Source: Entophlyctis helioformis
Lineage: Eukaryota; Chytridiomycota; Chytridiomycetes; Chytridiales; Chytriomycetaceae
DNA: 64,000 nt
Direction of reading: 5' to 3'
Assembly (NCBI GenBank): GCA_025526915.1
Contig: JAHLKH010000009.1
Span: 186,001-250,000, forward strand
How positions within the stretch are numbered: position 1 is the first letter of the stretch; each line of letters starts with the position of its first letter. This document shows positions 45,769 through 57,125 of this stretch, piece by piece. The notes under the pieces were generated by a model. That model searched no databases and was not told the origin of the DNA. It saw only the letters and a program-made list of their open reading frames with translations. Made by a program: the position numbers and the translations under genes.

Positions 45769-48064
45769 TCATTGCGGTCTGATGCGCGGGTCGCGAACCG
45801 CTTCTGTCATGGGCAGCTCAATCGCAGGTGCAGGTGTGGCGGCTGGCACCGGGCCGGGCGGCTTGAACACAAAGTTATCCTCGCTCGCCAGTCGGTTGAG
45901 TGTTACGTCCAGGGAGGACGGTTGCTGCCATGCCGGCATCTCCACTGGCATCGCCGGCTGCATCGGCTGAACGCCTTGCTGTACGACGTGTTCAATGCGG
46001 CGCTTGACGTCGTCAATGGCCGCGTTGAGCTGGTTTCAAGGATTGCCAGACGCTTTTCGACATCGCGAATATGGGCCTTGACCATGTACGCGTGGGTGCT
46101 GTCGGGCGAAGGATCTCTTTCGAGTTCCTGTTTGGCTATAGTGAGCGTTTCGCGTGCCGACTCAACGAGCGCAGACAGAGAAGCCACGGCATGGTCTTGT
46201 AACGCGATTTGCAACAGGAGATCTTCGCGCATGTCTGGGTTGCTGAGCATTTGTCTCACGCGCGCCAGATCCACAACTGGGGCAGTCGATGGGGCAGGCG
46301 GCTGTTGGTCAAAACCGGATGCGGGTGGTTCAAACAGCCCATGGGACGAGGATCGGTTTGGTAGAGTCAAGGACGAGGACGAGCTGTCTCGGTGCATCTC
46401 GATGGCATTCGTGTGGCTAGACGGCGACGGAAGGACCATGTCGCGACGTGGCAGATCATGTACATAGTTGGGTGGATCGACAACAGGCCGAAGGTCATCG
46501 CGGAAGAACCAGTTGCCAGCGGGCCGCATGTTTGCCTGTCTTGGCTTGACATCCGCATCGGTCGGGTGCATCAGCACCAGCCAGTTGTGGTGGGAGTGGA
46601 CGTATAACTGAATGATGCTGCTTGGCAGTGGCTGTCGACAGGCGACCTTCATGAGAGGCACAAAGTAGAAGGTGCGGCCGCTGCGACTGTTGACAACAAG
46701 TGCCTGCTCCGTCGGTTGCTAGTGGTCAGCACGCAGAACTGGTATGCACACATGCGTCTATCAAGGAGTAGACGGCTAGGTGGAGGCATAGAGGGGCAAG
46801 ATGTCTTGACGTACATGCGACATGTTGCTGACGCGTTTGATGGGCGGCCACATGGTTGCATAGTCCTCCCAGCATCGCGTCGAGATGCGCGTTATGAACC
46901 ACATGTACGAGTGGTCGGTGATCATCGCATGGTCCAGCTCGATAGTCGTGCTCACAGCCAGCTCGTCTCCACTGCAGGTGTGCAGGGCAGATGCATTCCA
47001 CTTTGTCGTCAGTGGCGACTAACCCAAGCGAAACGGGCAGAACAGCAGAGCCCACCATGCACTCACAGCGCAAGGGGATATGGCCATGCGGCCATCAAGT
47101 CAATCTTGACAGTCGAGCGGTCGTCGGCGCGGAACTTTCCGGTCCATGCCACATGCGTCCACTCGCTTTCCATGTAGCGCCGATGAGCAGGGCCAGCGGC
47201 AAGGTCGCTCGCATAGCTGACGTGCAGCTGGATAAGCTGCTCGATCTGTGCAAGGCGCAGATTGCTGTGCAGTTGACGGAACAGCCCGTGTATCTGCCGC
47301 TCGGATGCATGCGAGCCGTTGCGTGATCTGACGCTCGACTCGGACGCACGCGAGAATCCCTGCGGGTATGCAGTCGGGATGCTGCGCAGCATCGCTGCAA
47401 GCTGCTTGATGGGCGTGAGTGCCGTTGAGTTTGGCCCTTTGCCGATGCTGTACTTTGTGTGTCTGTAGTCGACGGCTGCCTCGAGCACGGTCACGTCAAC
47501 AAGCGAGGTGCTGGCAGCCTTGTGGGCCGGCTGCCGCTCGTGCTCATCCTGCGATGGCGGCGGGATCCGATCGCTGAGCAGCGCCTTGACGCCGGGAAGC
47601 AGGGGAGCCAGCGGCATGTCCGACACCAGCAGGTCGGGCGGGTCCAAGTAGTCGACGTCGATGCCCGCGGCAAGAGAGTCGGCCAGCCGCTGGATCTGGC
47701 GCAGATGCAGCGCGACGGTGCTCTCGGCCCGCCGGCGGTACGAGCGGTCGATGTCGAGCGGATCGGCTGTCCAGACCGAGGCGGCGGGGATGGCCAGGGC
47801 CGCCTCGTCCGAGGCCGGGAAGTCGAGGATGTGCGGCCACAGGTCCAGGGGGCCGGCGTCCATCCTGTGCTGCAGACGGCCGTGAGTCAGCTGAGCGACG
47901 AGCGGCAAGGCAAGGCAAGGCAACGCAGGACGCACATTGGCGGGCTCAGGCCCCGCTGTCTTTGCGGCTGCGCCTGCTGCGGTCGCTGCCTGTGGCGGCC
48001 CCTGCCGGCTGCCACCTGTGCCTGCACTCGCTCCTGCACCTCCACCACCACCTGCACGGCCCAT
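45769..48064 (-). CDS. Unidentified conserved-looking protein
   Basis: The start at 48064 gives a Gly/Ala-rich N terminus; an intron near 47937-47873 joins PEPAN to HRMDAGPLDLWPHILDFPAS. Further exons end near 47069 (YPLAL), then about 46978-46817 (LGDELAVSTTIELDHAMITD, MWFITRISTRCWEDYATMWP), and about 46719 onward (ALVVNSRSGRTFYFVPLMKV, IIQLYVHSHHNWLVLMHPTD). A C-terminal coiled coil (RQMLSNPDMREDLLLQIALQ, ESARETLTIAKQELERD) precedes the end. One base seems missing near 46037 (GAAACC): the frame resumes N-Q-L-N-A-A-I-D-D-V-K-R-R-I-E-H and stops at 45769. Globular, with no TM or catalytic motif that I recognise. It is divergent from the RING protein; the start codons are 53 bp apart. Confidence 0.65.
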
Positions 48065-48116
48065 GGCGTCCACGTTTTCGTGATCTCGTTCAACCACAAA
48101 CGCAAACGCAAACGCA

Positions 48117-50497
48117 ATGGCGTCTGCTGCAAGCCCCGCCGCCACGATAGCCCTGCGCGCGTTCCGCGACTCGGTCGTGCCCGTGCCGCACGGCCTGCCG
48201 TGGGTGTGGGTGTGGTCGTGGTGGCCCATCTCGTCGGCCCTTCCACAGCACAACCACAACCCGCAGCAGCACAACCAGCAGACGGTCCCGCCGCCACCGC
48301 CCTATTGCCCACCCCTCATGCAGACGTGGCACTTTTCCGCGTCGCTGCTGCTGGCCACGCTGTTCTTCGCCGTGCGGCTGGCTCGGCCCTGGCTGCCTGC
48401 CCGCCCCCTGCCGCGCTGGGCCGTGCTGGCGGCCCGCATCCTGCTCCTGGCCTGGATCGTCGCCCTGGTCCTCAACATGCTTCTCAACATGGGCTCCATG
48501 CTCAACTCGGGCGGCGGCGTGTGGGCCGTCGTCACGTCCTATGGCCCCGACTCGCCTGCGTCGTCCGCGTCGTCCGAGCCGTCTGCGCCACCCTTGGCTG
48601 CCACCACCCCCGGATCTGCCTCGGCTGCTTCGCCCAAGCCGATCCTGCACTCGTCGTCCATGCCACACATGGGCGAACGCGGCGATGACGACTCGGACGA
48701 CTCGCCGCTGTGGGCTCGCCTCCTGTCCACAGCATTCTTCATCGACGTCCTCAACTACGAGTCCATCGTGCGGCTGTACTTGCTCCTGTACCCATCACCT
48801 GGCGGCCTCCCGCCCCCACACCACCACGGATCGCTCGATGGCGACTACCTGTGGGCCGCCATTCTGCACTACTACTACGCCATCGACCTGCTTCCGGTGA
48901 TGCTGTTCAAGTGGCTGCAGATGGCGTCGGTGCTCTGCCATTTGGCTGCCGAAATGGCGCTCGAGAATCCGTTCTGGGAGAGCGTGCTTGCGACAACGCC
49001 AAGATCGTGCAATGGATGCGTCGTGCCCATCTGATCTGGAGCCTGACGCTAGGCAACGGTGCTCCCTGGCTGCTATGGGTTCCTGACGCGCTTGTCCTGT
49101 GTGCCGCAATCCTCTTCTATGTCGGCGTGGTCACTGGCGTTGAGCTGTCGCCGCGGTTCTCGTCGAGTGGCAGGCGCTCACATGGCTCGGGTCCTGTCCA
49201 TGACGCCCTGATTGACAGCACGGCCAGCCATGCTCGCGGCCATGCTCATGCACATTCGCACGTCCTGGCTGGCGTAGACAGTGACAGTGAAGACGAGGAC
49301 TCGCCAACGTCCACCGATATCGATTTTACAACTGCAGCCGCAGCCGCAGCAGCCGCAGCAGCCGCGGGGTTCCATCTGGACCAGCAAGAAGGCGGGATTC
49401 GCCATCGACAGCCAAGACGCGCTTCAACAGCTGTCGCAACTCAACAGAGTGGCCATGAGACCGTCCAAGCTATGCTGCAGCCGTCGCATAGGGCAACGAG
49501 CCCGATACTGGCCGGGCGTCGTCGCAACTCACGTCTCCAGCCAACGGAAGAGGAGCACATTTACAAGCTGTTTCTGAATCTTGACACGCCATTTGGGTCT
49601 GACAATGTCGATGACTACGACGACCAGCTGTGGTTGTCTGATGATGTGTCAGACAGAGGCGACGTCAGCGATACAAGCAGCGACAGCATCGATACCGATG
49701 CCAGCGAGCCTGGTGGTGCTGGTAGTGGCTTGGACGCAAGTCCCACGCGGCAAAGCACACGGCTTGCGCAAAGGCGACATAGTGTTGGAGGAGTGCAGCC
49801 ACACACACGAGGTTTTCGCACGGCACACTTTGATGCGACCGAGATCTCCCCTGACGAAGTCAATGAGCTGCTGCAGGACGCATACCACCGCGGGTCGAGT
49901 GCAGGCCAGCCAGACGAGTCGTTGCTGGACGAGTCGTATCTGTGTCCTGATCGCGTGTTTACTCGCCAGATGCGCAAAGCCGTATTGCAGTCAAACAGCG
50001 GCTCAGCACCAGCTTCTGGCCGTCCAGCATCCACGTCTTCCGCTCCTGAATCCCCAACAGGCGACCATCGGCTTGGATTATTGCCATCAGCATCATCCTC
50101 GTCCAAGCAGCAAGAAGCGCACGATGGATCGCCGTCCCAGACAGCCGCATCAGCAACAGAGACCCCGCGACGATCCCTTGTGTCCGGTGCGGCCTATGCG
50201 GTGCGAGACGTTGCTGCCCGTGCCGAGCGGTTCCGACGCATCCTGTCGTCGCACGCGCCGGTTGCACGCACAGTGGACGCGATCCTGTCCTCGCGTCGCG
50301 CCGACAACCAGCGCCGCAACCAGATGGGACTCATGTGTGTGGTCTGCGCGGCACGCAAGCGCGACATTATCCTGCAGCCGTGCAACCACCTGTGTCTGTG
50401 CGAGGAGTGCAAGGTGCGCATGGGCCACGAGAGCCTGGGCAAGTGCCCAGTGTGCTCTCGCACGGTAGAGTCGTCGGTCAAGATCTTCTGGTCCTGA
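48117..50497 (+). CDS. Multi-pass membrane RING-finger protein (probable E3 ubiquitin ligase)
   Basis: One exon; about 793 residues once a single missing base near 48985 (GGGAGAGCG) is allowed for. The N-terminal part has several hydrophobic helices (WHFSASLLLATLFFAVRLAR, VLAARILLLAWIVALVLNML, LLSTAFFIDVLNYESIVRLY, LWAAILHYYYAIDLLPVMLF, LWVPDALVLCAAILFYVGVV). A long acidic Ser-rich cytosolic region with polyAla follows. The extreme C terminus is a C3HC4 RING of the MULAN/IAP type: MCVVCAARKRDIILQPCNHL, then CLCEECKVRMGHESLGKCPV and CSRTVESSVKIF. Membrane RING proteins of this layout act in organelle quality control; substrate and organelle are unknown. Confidence 0.85.
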
Positions 50498-50576
50498 GGA
50501 CACCGAATGAAGGTGGTTCGAGCCTTGAATCGCTTTCTCGCACTGCAACCGCAACCACAACCGCAGCAACAGCAGC

Positions 50577-52322
50577 ATGTCGTACCGCGACCGCAACAGC
50601 AGCCGAGGCGGCGACGACTTCACCCGTGTCTACATTGGTACGTGGGCTTGCTGGCTGGCTCTCTCTGGCTGGCTGGCTCTCGCTGGCTGTCTGGCTGTGT
50701 GTTGGCCGGACCTGCTGGCGCTGGACGACTGACTCACCCGCTGCTGCGTCTCGCTGTGCCCGGCTGTCTCACCGCTCCCGTTGTCTCACCGCTCCTGTTG
50801 TCTCACCGCTCCCGTTGTCTCACCCCTCCTGTCCACCTGTCCGCCTGTCCAACCGCCTACCCGTCCAACCTGCCGGCTGGCTGGCTGCAGGCCGTCTGCC
50901 CCGCGACGTCACCCAGCGAGAGATCGAGAAGCTCGTGCGTGAGTTTGGTCGCATCCGGGACATCCGCATCCTCACGGGCTTCTGCTTTGTCGAGTTTGAC
51001 GACGCCCGCGATGCCCGCTACTGCGTGCGTGAGCTGGACGGCGTGCGCTACGACGGCGACCGGTGAGTGCCGCCTGCACATGCCGCCCTCTGCCTTGTCT
51101 CGCGTCGTTTGACTGACCGGCGCCGACGGGCTCGCTGGTGACATGACTGGCTTGGATGGCCTGCTGCGTGTGCAATGGCCGTGGCTCGACAGCCTGCTCG
51201 TGCAGCCGGCCCGCACAGAAGGCAACCGCCGCCGCGACCCGACCGAGTTACGCCATGGCGAGTTCCGTGTCAAGGTCACTGGCCTGCCTCCCCGCACCTC
51301 CTGGCAGGTACGCCCCCGCTTGCATCTCGTCCCGTCTCACTCGGCCGTCCTGAGCCCGCTGTGCTGTTTCCCCCGTCCGTGTGCTGTGCGGCAGCGATCG
51401 GCTGGTCGATGCATGCGGCCCTCCCGTCCTTGCAGTGCTGTCTCGTCCGTGGTCGGTCTGGCATGCTCTGGCCCGGTCTAGTCTGGTCTAGTCTGGTCTT
51501 GTCTGGAAGCGAGGATCGTTTCGTGGCTCGCTCATGGCTCTAGCTGGCTGGCCGCCTGGCCGCTTGCTTCCACGGCTGCCGAAGGCGGACTCGTCACATC
51601 TGGCTTTACGCGTCCCGGACTGGCCGCTGGCTTGCGTGCGTGCGTGCGTGCGCACTTGTGTGCCTGTCAGAGTGCGCGGATCTTTGGGATCTGGAGAGCA
51701 TCAGCGCTTGGATGGCCACCCGGCCAAGATCTGGCAAGCGGCACTTGGGATGCAGAGCGACGCGGCTGATGGACGGCACGCCCCTCTCCCCCGCCTTGAA
51801 CTTGGACGAGGACGCTTGGCGCATTCAGACCTGGCTTGCCTTGGTGGCTCCTGCTTTCTACCGCCCATCTGCCGCTTGGACGATCAGAGAGACGGCGATT
51901 GGAACCCGACTGCGAACACGGCTTGCTGACCATCCCCACCACCTGGCATCGCTCTTGCTGCATGTTCATCTCCACAGGACCTGAAGGACCTCATGCGCAA
52001 GTCGTGTGATGTCATCTTCGCCGATGTTGACGGTACCACTGGCGACGGCGTGGTTGAGTTCACGCGTGCTGAAGACAAGGAGACGGCCATCCGCCAGTTC
52101 GACGGCTACGACTACCAGGGCTCGATCATCACCGTGACTGACCCGCTTGCTGGCGACAGCAATGGCAGTGGCGCCAACGGCCACCGCGACGAGCGTCGTT
52201 CCCCCTCGCCCCGCGGTCGCTCTGCCTCGCCCCCTCGCGGTCGTGAGGAGCGCCGCTCGCCGTCCCCCCGCGGCGGTGCCCACTCCCGTTCGCGCTCCCG
52301 CTCCCGCTCTCCCAGAGATTGA
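50577..52322 (+). CDS. SRSF1-like SR splicing factor
   Basis: Four exons (50577-50637, 50891-51062, 51193-51307, 51978-52322), about 230 residues. RRM1: TRVYIGRLPRDVTQREIEKL, RDIRILTGFCFVEFDDARDA, with RNP2 VYIGRL and RNP1-like GFCFVEF. The pseudo-RRM2 starts at FRVKVTGLPPRTSWQDLKDL, where S-W-Q-D-L-K-D is the invariant signature of SRSF1-type second RRMs. DVIFADVDGTTGDGVVEFTR follows. The C-terminal RS domain is RSPSPRGRSASPPRG then SRSRSRSRSPRD. It acts in exon definition and splice-site choice in the nucleus. The last intron is unusually long (670 bp) and carries CTAGTCTGGT-type repeats near 51475-51502. Confidence 0.93.
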
Positions 52323-52556
52323 GTGACTGATGCACTGATGAGAGATTGGAAGTGATTGCATGTTGGTTATGTCGGTTGTGATTGCAAAGGGATTCGAATG
52401 AATTGAACCAACGACCTCTGTATTGCTTGCATTAGGATGTGCCTTGGTCAGTGGGTGCCGCTTGAAGCATCGACGTGCGCTGGCAGATCTCGGCGCTCGA
52501 TACACCTTGCATCTCACAGTTCATTGGTGCACATGCGACAACCATGGCGACTGGCA

Positions 52557-54509
52557 TCACGACGACTGCATCAGCATCGCGCTGTCCAGAATGTCCTGCA
52601 GCTGCTCCTCGCCCACGGCCGGCCGTCCTGCTGCTGCCACACACTCGCTCACATACACCGGCTCGCGCATGCCAACCAGCACGCTGGACGCTGGTGCGGC
52701 ATGACCGAGCGTCGACAGTGTGATGCGCAGCGCATTGGTCGACAGCGTGTCGCTGCCATCCAGCGATCCGCCAGACAGCGTCGCAATGACTTTGTTGAGC
52801 TCGGTGTTGGCATGCAGTGCGCGCATCTGGCACACGGCCAGAATGCCGTCCAGCAGTCGGTGGATCGTCTGTCCAAGGGCCGAGGATCATGCCGAGATCA
52901 GCCACCATTGTCACTGTTTGCAACGCCATGCCACTCCTTGCCACTCCACTCCACTTACTGTGCGGTACACATCGCTCCACTGTGCCAGTGCTTCGGCTGT
53001 CTCGGGATCAGACTCGCCATGCTCCTTGATGTATGCTGCCAACACCTCCAGATCCACCTGCAGCGACGGAATGACTTCCTTGACAAAATAGTGCTCAGCC
53101 GCGAACCCGTTCTCTGCCAGCCGCGCCAGGTTGTCTGCCAGCACCTGCGTCCACACAAACTTGGCCACCAGCGACGTGTCTGCATCGGTGCTCCCGACTG
53201 TACACATCGAGCATGGCCATCTTGCAAGTCAGATTGGCCATGTCTGACAGTCTGGGCATCACGGCAAGAGCGACGCTCACCAAGAGATCCAAGCTCCAGC
53301 TCAAGCACAGTCGCAGTCTCAAAGCAGTCGGCCAGCGCTGCTGTGACCTTGGGATCATCCTCGATGCTGATCTCTGGATCAGTGGCAAGCAGCCGCACGC
53401 TGCCGTTGCAGATGGAGTAGAAAGGTCGCTGCGTGAACACAAACAGCTCATTGTCCTGTCCAGCGTGCCGTGTCTGCAATCAGCAACGAGCCACACTGGT
53501 CTGTGCCAGCCGATCGTGTGCCAGCCGCAGCATACCTGGCATGTCTGCAGCAGCGACGGCGATCCGTCCAGTCCCTCCAGCAGCGCATCGCGCTCAAACA
53601 CATTGAACGGCACCTGCACGCTCGAAAAGTTGCTGGACTTGACCGTCTGCAGCACCGTTGCCAGGTCAAGGTACTCGGGCGACGACGACAAGTGCATCGC
53701 GTTGCTTGCAATGCCAAAGCTCCCCACACGGCCACGCTCGACCTCTTTATCCAGATGCTGGCATGCCTTGCCGATCATGTCGTACACTTGCTGCCTGCCG
53801 ACCCTCGATCCTCGTGCATGCAGCAGCCGCTCGGGACTGTTGATCATGAACACGTCGATGGTCGACAGTCCCAGCCGCTCGAGCGACCCGCTGATCTCGC
53901 GCTCGAGGAACTCGGGCGAGATGCAGTGGCCGAGCTTGTCGGTGATCTGGTGGTAGCCCGGCGGGGGCGACGCAGGCGGGCCGCCCATGACAAAGCCAGC
54001 CTTGGTCAGGACGACGACGTCGGCGCGGGTGAGCACAGACGACGCGATGGCGTCGCGGATGGTGTCGCCAATGAGCAGCTCGGACAGGCCGCCGCCAAAG
54101 TGTGCGCTGGTGTCGACGACGTTGATGCCCGACCGGAAGGCGGCCAGGAGAGCGTCCTTGTGCGAGGGCGACTCGGGGCGGATGCGGTAGCCGCCAAAGC
54201 CGAGACGGGACACTGCAAGGCCTGTCGTGCGAGTGGAGTCAGCAGCATGCGCAGGCACGGGCAGCCGACGCAGAGAGTCTTGCCTGTGCGGGGCATGAAC
54301 GCCGAAGGCAGCGCAGGGAAGCGCTCCTGGAAGCGGCGGGTCGATGCAGCAGACGCAGCACCGGATATGACTGCGTTGTTGTTGTTGCTGCTGCTGGTGG
54401 TGGATGTGGTCAGCAGCCGCCGTGCTGCCATCTTGAGTGTGTTCGCCATGCTCGCTCGTGCTCGTGACGATCTGGAGAACACGGCGCGACGGATTGTGCA
54501 CGGCGCCAT
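52557..54509 (-). CDS. Aldo-keto reductase, copy 2 (complete)
   Basis: Exons 54509-53536, 53455-53281, 53197-52959 and 52868-52557. The barrel begins TTGLAVSRLGFGGYRI, with NVVDTSAHFGGGLSELLIGD, VLTKAGFVMGG, LERLGLSTIDVFMINSPERL and VGSFGIASNAMHL. After the first intron it diverges from textbook AKRs, with helical segments (DNELFVFTQRPFYSICNGSV, KVTAALADCFETATVLELEL, LAAYIKEHGESDPETAEALA) and ends SVLVGMREPVYVSECVAA plus a helix, the family's cofactor-site end (G-x-R). The N terminus (MAPCTIRRAVFSRSSRARAS) looks mitochondrial. The presequence-to-barrel frame change near 54290-54360 is shared with copy 1. The substrate is unknown; nearest plants/fungi relatives oxidise L-galactose or D-arabinose. 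Confidence 0.85.
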
Positions 54510-54511
54510 CC
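53411..54511. repeat. Segmental duplicate of window positions 1-1146
   Basis: Nearly base-for-base identical to 1-1146 in the same orientation. Differences include a 12-bp indel in intron 1, different GGT/GCT tract length and scattered substitutions (some in the coding sequence). Homology stops at GCGCCATCC, i.e. at the start codon. The left limit is unknown because copy 1 is cut by the window. Confidence 0.95.
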
Positions 54512-54650
54512 AGCCGGTCCTGCACCATGACTTGCACCCGGATCTGGTCACGCTATCCGTCCAAGTGGGGCATCCTGGACACGCCTGCCAACACAACCCA
54601 TCTGGCAGGCAGCCTCAAGGCACGCGAAGCATTCATGGGCATTACCAACA

Positions 54651-54851
54651 AGACACGCCAAGCCTGGCCAAGGTCGTCGTGGCCGATGCCTCTCATCACA
54701 TTCCAGGTCGTCATCATCGTGTGCAGCGTGATATTGGTGCTCTTTGCTGCCTTTATCACGTATCGCGTATTCCAGCTGCCAAAGTCGCTGTACTCGACCG
54801 GACTTCGCATTGCTACGCTATTGGTGTTCTGCGTCGTCTTCTTGCGACTGC
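54651..54851 (+). pseudogene. Truncated duplicate of the 63-kb polytopic membrane protein
   Basis: These 201 bp match 62920-63120 with a handful of differences, covering about 35 bp of 5' flank, the ATG (54686) and the first ~55 codons (MPLITFQVVIIVCSVILVLF, YRVFQLPKSLYSTGLRIATL). After CTTGCGACTGC the match ends abruptly and unrelated sequence follows, so only one and a half TM helices remain. It begins 140 bp from the start of AKR copy 2. Confidence 0.85.
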
Positions 54852-55162
54852 TTGAATGTCTGCCAATGCAACAAACTGCAAAGCTCTGCCAACGCAGTCT
54901 CGGCACGCCTTCCAACTGCTCGCGACGCGCCACAACTCCGCCTTCATCTCAAGACAATGCAGTGACCCGAAAGGATTGTTGCACGTGTGATCAAGTGCGG
55001 CCAGCGTCAGATATCCATTGAGATATCTTGATGAGAAAGAAGAGTCGGCAGGCAAGCATGCACGCAACAAGTATAAAGAGCACAGCAGTGCGTCCGTGTC
55101 TGCCAGGTCGTCAACACCATCCAACACCCCCAACACACACCTCGCTCGCACACGGTCCACAA
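54852..55162. other. Unassigned space upstream of the subtilase
   Basis: No supported gene. A minus-strand open frame here (LTLAALDHTCNNPFGSLHCL, EMKAELWRVASSWKACRDCV) reads like helical protein and may be a relic of another gene, but nothing confirms it. TATAAA at 55072-55077 serves the downstream gene. Confidence 0.35.
55072..55077 (+). promoter_or_regulatory. TATA box of the subtilase gene
   Basis: TATAAA 86 bp upstream of the ATG at 55163. Confidence 0.5.
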
Positions 55163-56880
55163 ATGAGATCTGCTCAAAGCAAGCTGCCGACGGTCCTTGT
55201 CCTTGTGGCGCTGGTCGTGACCGTGTTCTCGTCGCTGTCGTGTCTGGTCGCTGCGTTGCCGACGCCAGGAGCATCGCCATCAGCCAACTCGACCGCAGCA
55301 GGCACAGTCATTGCTGATCGGTACATTGTCGTGGTCCACGACTGGGTGACCGACAAGGTCGTCACGGACCACATCGCGTCCCTCCACGCTGTCCTGTCGC
55401 CCTCGTCGCCCTCGTCATCCGCCCTCGACGGCTGCCGTCACGTCGCTCTTCCCAGACGACCCGGCCACGCTCGTGTCCGCCCTCGACCTCGTGTCGGTGC
55501 AGTCGGGCAGCAAGACGTTCAAGGGCGTGCTGGGCAGGTACTCGACGGCCGTGCGCGGCTACCACGGCGAGCTGCCCAAGAGCATCGCTCGGGCACTGCG
55601 TGCGTCGAGATACGTCAAGGTGGTCGAGGAGGACCGTGTTGTGCGCAGCCAGGTGGTCGTGAATGTCAAGACACAGCTGCTGCCGACGTGGGGTCTTGAC
55701 CGAATGTCGCACCGCGCCAGAGGATACTTTGGACGCTACTCGTACATTGAGCAGGCCGGGTGAGTCTGTGTGTGTGTGCGTGTGTGTGTGTGTGGCAGGT
55801 CACGCACTGACACTGACACTGGGATCGCTTGGCCGCTTCGCCACTTGCAGCGTCAATGTCGATGTGTACGTGGTGGACACGGGGATCTTTATCGGCCACC
55901 CCAACTTTGGCGGCCGTGCGTCGTTTGGTGCCAGCTTCACGGGCGACGGCAACAGCGATGTGCACGGCCACGGCACGCACGTTGCTGGCACGATCGGGTC
56001 AACGACCTACGGCGTGGCCAAGCGCGTCAACCTCATTGCCGTCAAGGTGCTCGGCAACCGGGGTCAGGTTCGACGTCCGGCGTCATTGCTGGCATCGACT
56101 GGGTCACGCGCCGCGACTCGACCACGCCAAGACGCTCCGTCGTCAACATGTCCCTTGGTGGCGGCGGCACGTCGACGGCCATGAATGCTGCCATCGAGAC
56201 GGCCGGCCGTCGCGGCATTGCGTTTGCTGTTGCTGCTGGCAACGAGAACGCCAATGGTGAGTGGCAGCACATGGAGTGGGGTCTTGTCACGCCAGAGATC
56301 CGACGCATCCTGACACGATCCTGACACGATCCTGCTCATGTATGTGCAGCCTGTGGCGGATCGCCAGCCAACTCGCCGTGGGTCATGACCGCTGGCGCCA
56401 TGGACTCGACCGACCGACGCGCCAGCTTCTCCAACTTTGGCGGCTGCCTCAGTACGTGTCACAGACTCTTGCTCACGCTATCCATGCTTCAGATCCCATA
56501 GTCTAACACCGCTCCACTCTGCAGACATCTTCGCGCCAGGTGTCAGTGTGCTGTCCACGTCCAACGCAGGCGGCACTCGCACGCTCTCGGGCACGTCCAT
56601 GGCATCGCCGCACGTTGCCGGCCAGCTCGCCATTCTCCTGAGCGTGTTCCCGTCGGCATCTGTGCTGTCGCTCTACCGCTACATGGAGCAGACATCCACA
56701 CAGAACGTGCTCACGCTGCTCAAGAGCGGCGACCCCAACCGTCTGCTCAACAATGCGCTGTTGCAGGGATCCGCTGCTCCTGCATTGGCCAAGGACGCAA
56801 AGTCGGCTGCATCGCTCGACGCCGCGGCTGACAAGGCTCCTGCGTCGGTCTCGCTTGGCGATGTCCCCGCGTCGGCTTGA
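55163..56880 (+). CDS. Secreted subtilisin-like serine protease (S8, proteinase K type)
   Basis: Signal peptide ([20 protein letters not shown]), then an I9 inhibitor propeptide ([10 protein letters not shown] ... [20 protein letters not shown] ... [13 protein letters not shown]), then the S8 catalytic domain. The triad is intact: Asp in [11 protein letters not shown], His in [13 protein letters not shown], Ser in [14 protein letters not shown]. The oxyanion Asn is in [10 protein letters not shown]. Introns: 55760-55850, about 56257-56349 and about 56453-56524. Two frame irregularities: an apparent extra G near 55430 (GACGGCT) and a missing base near 56063 (CGGGGTC, resuming [14 protein letters not shown]). 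A short C-terminal extension is Ala/Lys-rich. Such proteases are extracellular, maturing by propeptide self-cleavage, and degrade external protein in saprotrophs. Confidence 0.92.
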
Positions 56881-57125
56881 TGGAGCGGCCAGCCGTCTGA
56901 TCCCGCGTCCATGCCTGTGATCACACCACACTCTCCCACATCTCTCCCTCTACCTATCTCCAGCATCCACACGCCAGCCTTGGAATGCCGCTTCTGTGCT
57001 TAGATCAATGAATGCTTCCAGACACCGACGACTCGCCACTCCAGCCACTCCAGCCACACCCAGCCAGCTCAGCCAGTCAGCCAGTCGCCACCAGAGCCAT
57101 AAATAGCAAGGGACGGTTCATTGGG

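Noticed and set aside
51308..51977. Open frames in the long SRSF1-like intron as a nested gene
   Set aside because: They are short, on both strands and made of CTGG/TCTAG repeats; splice sites on each side are clean.
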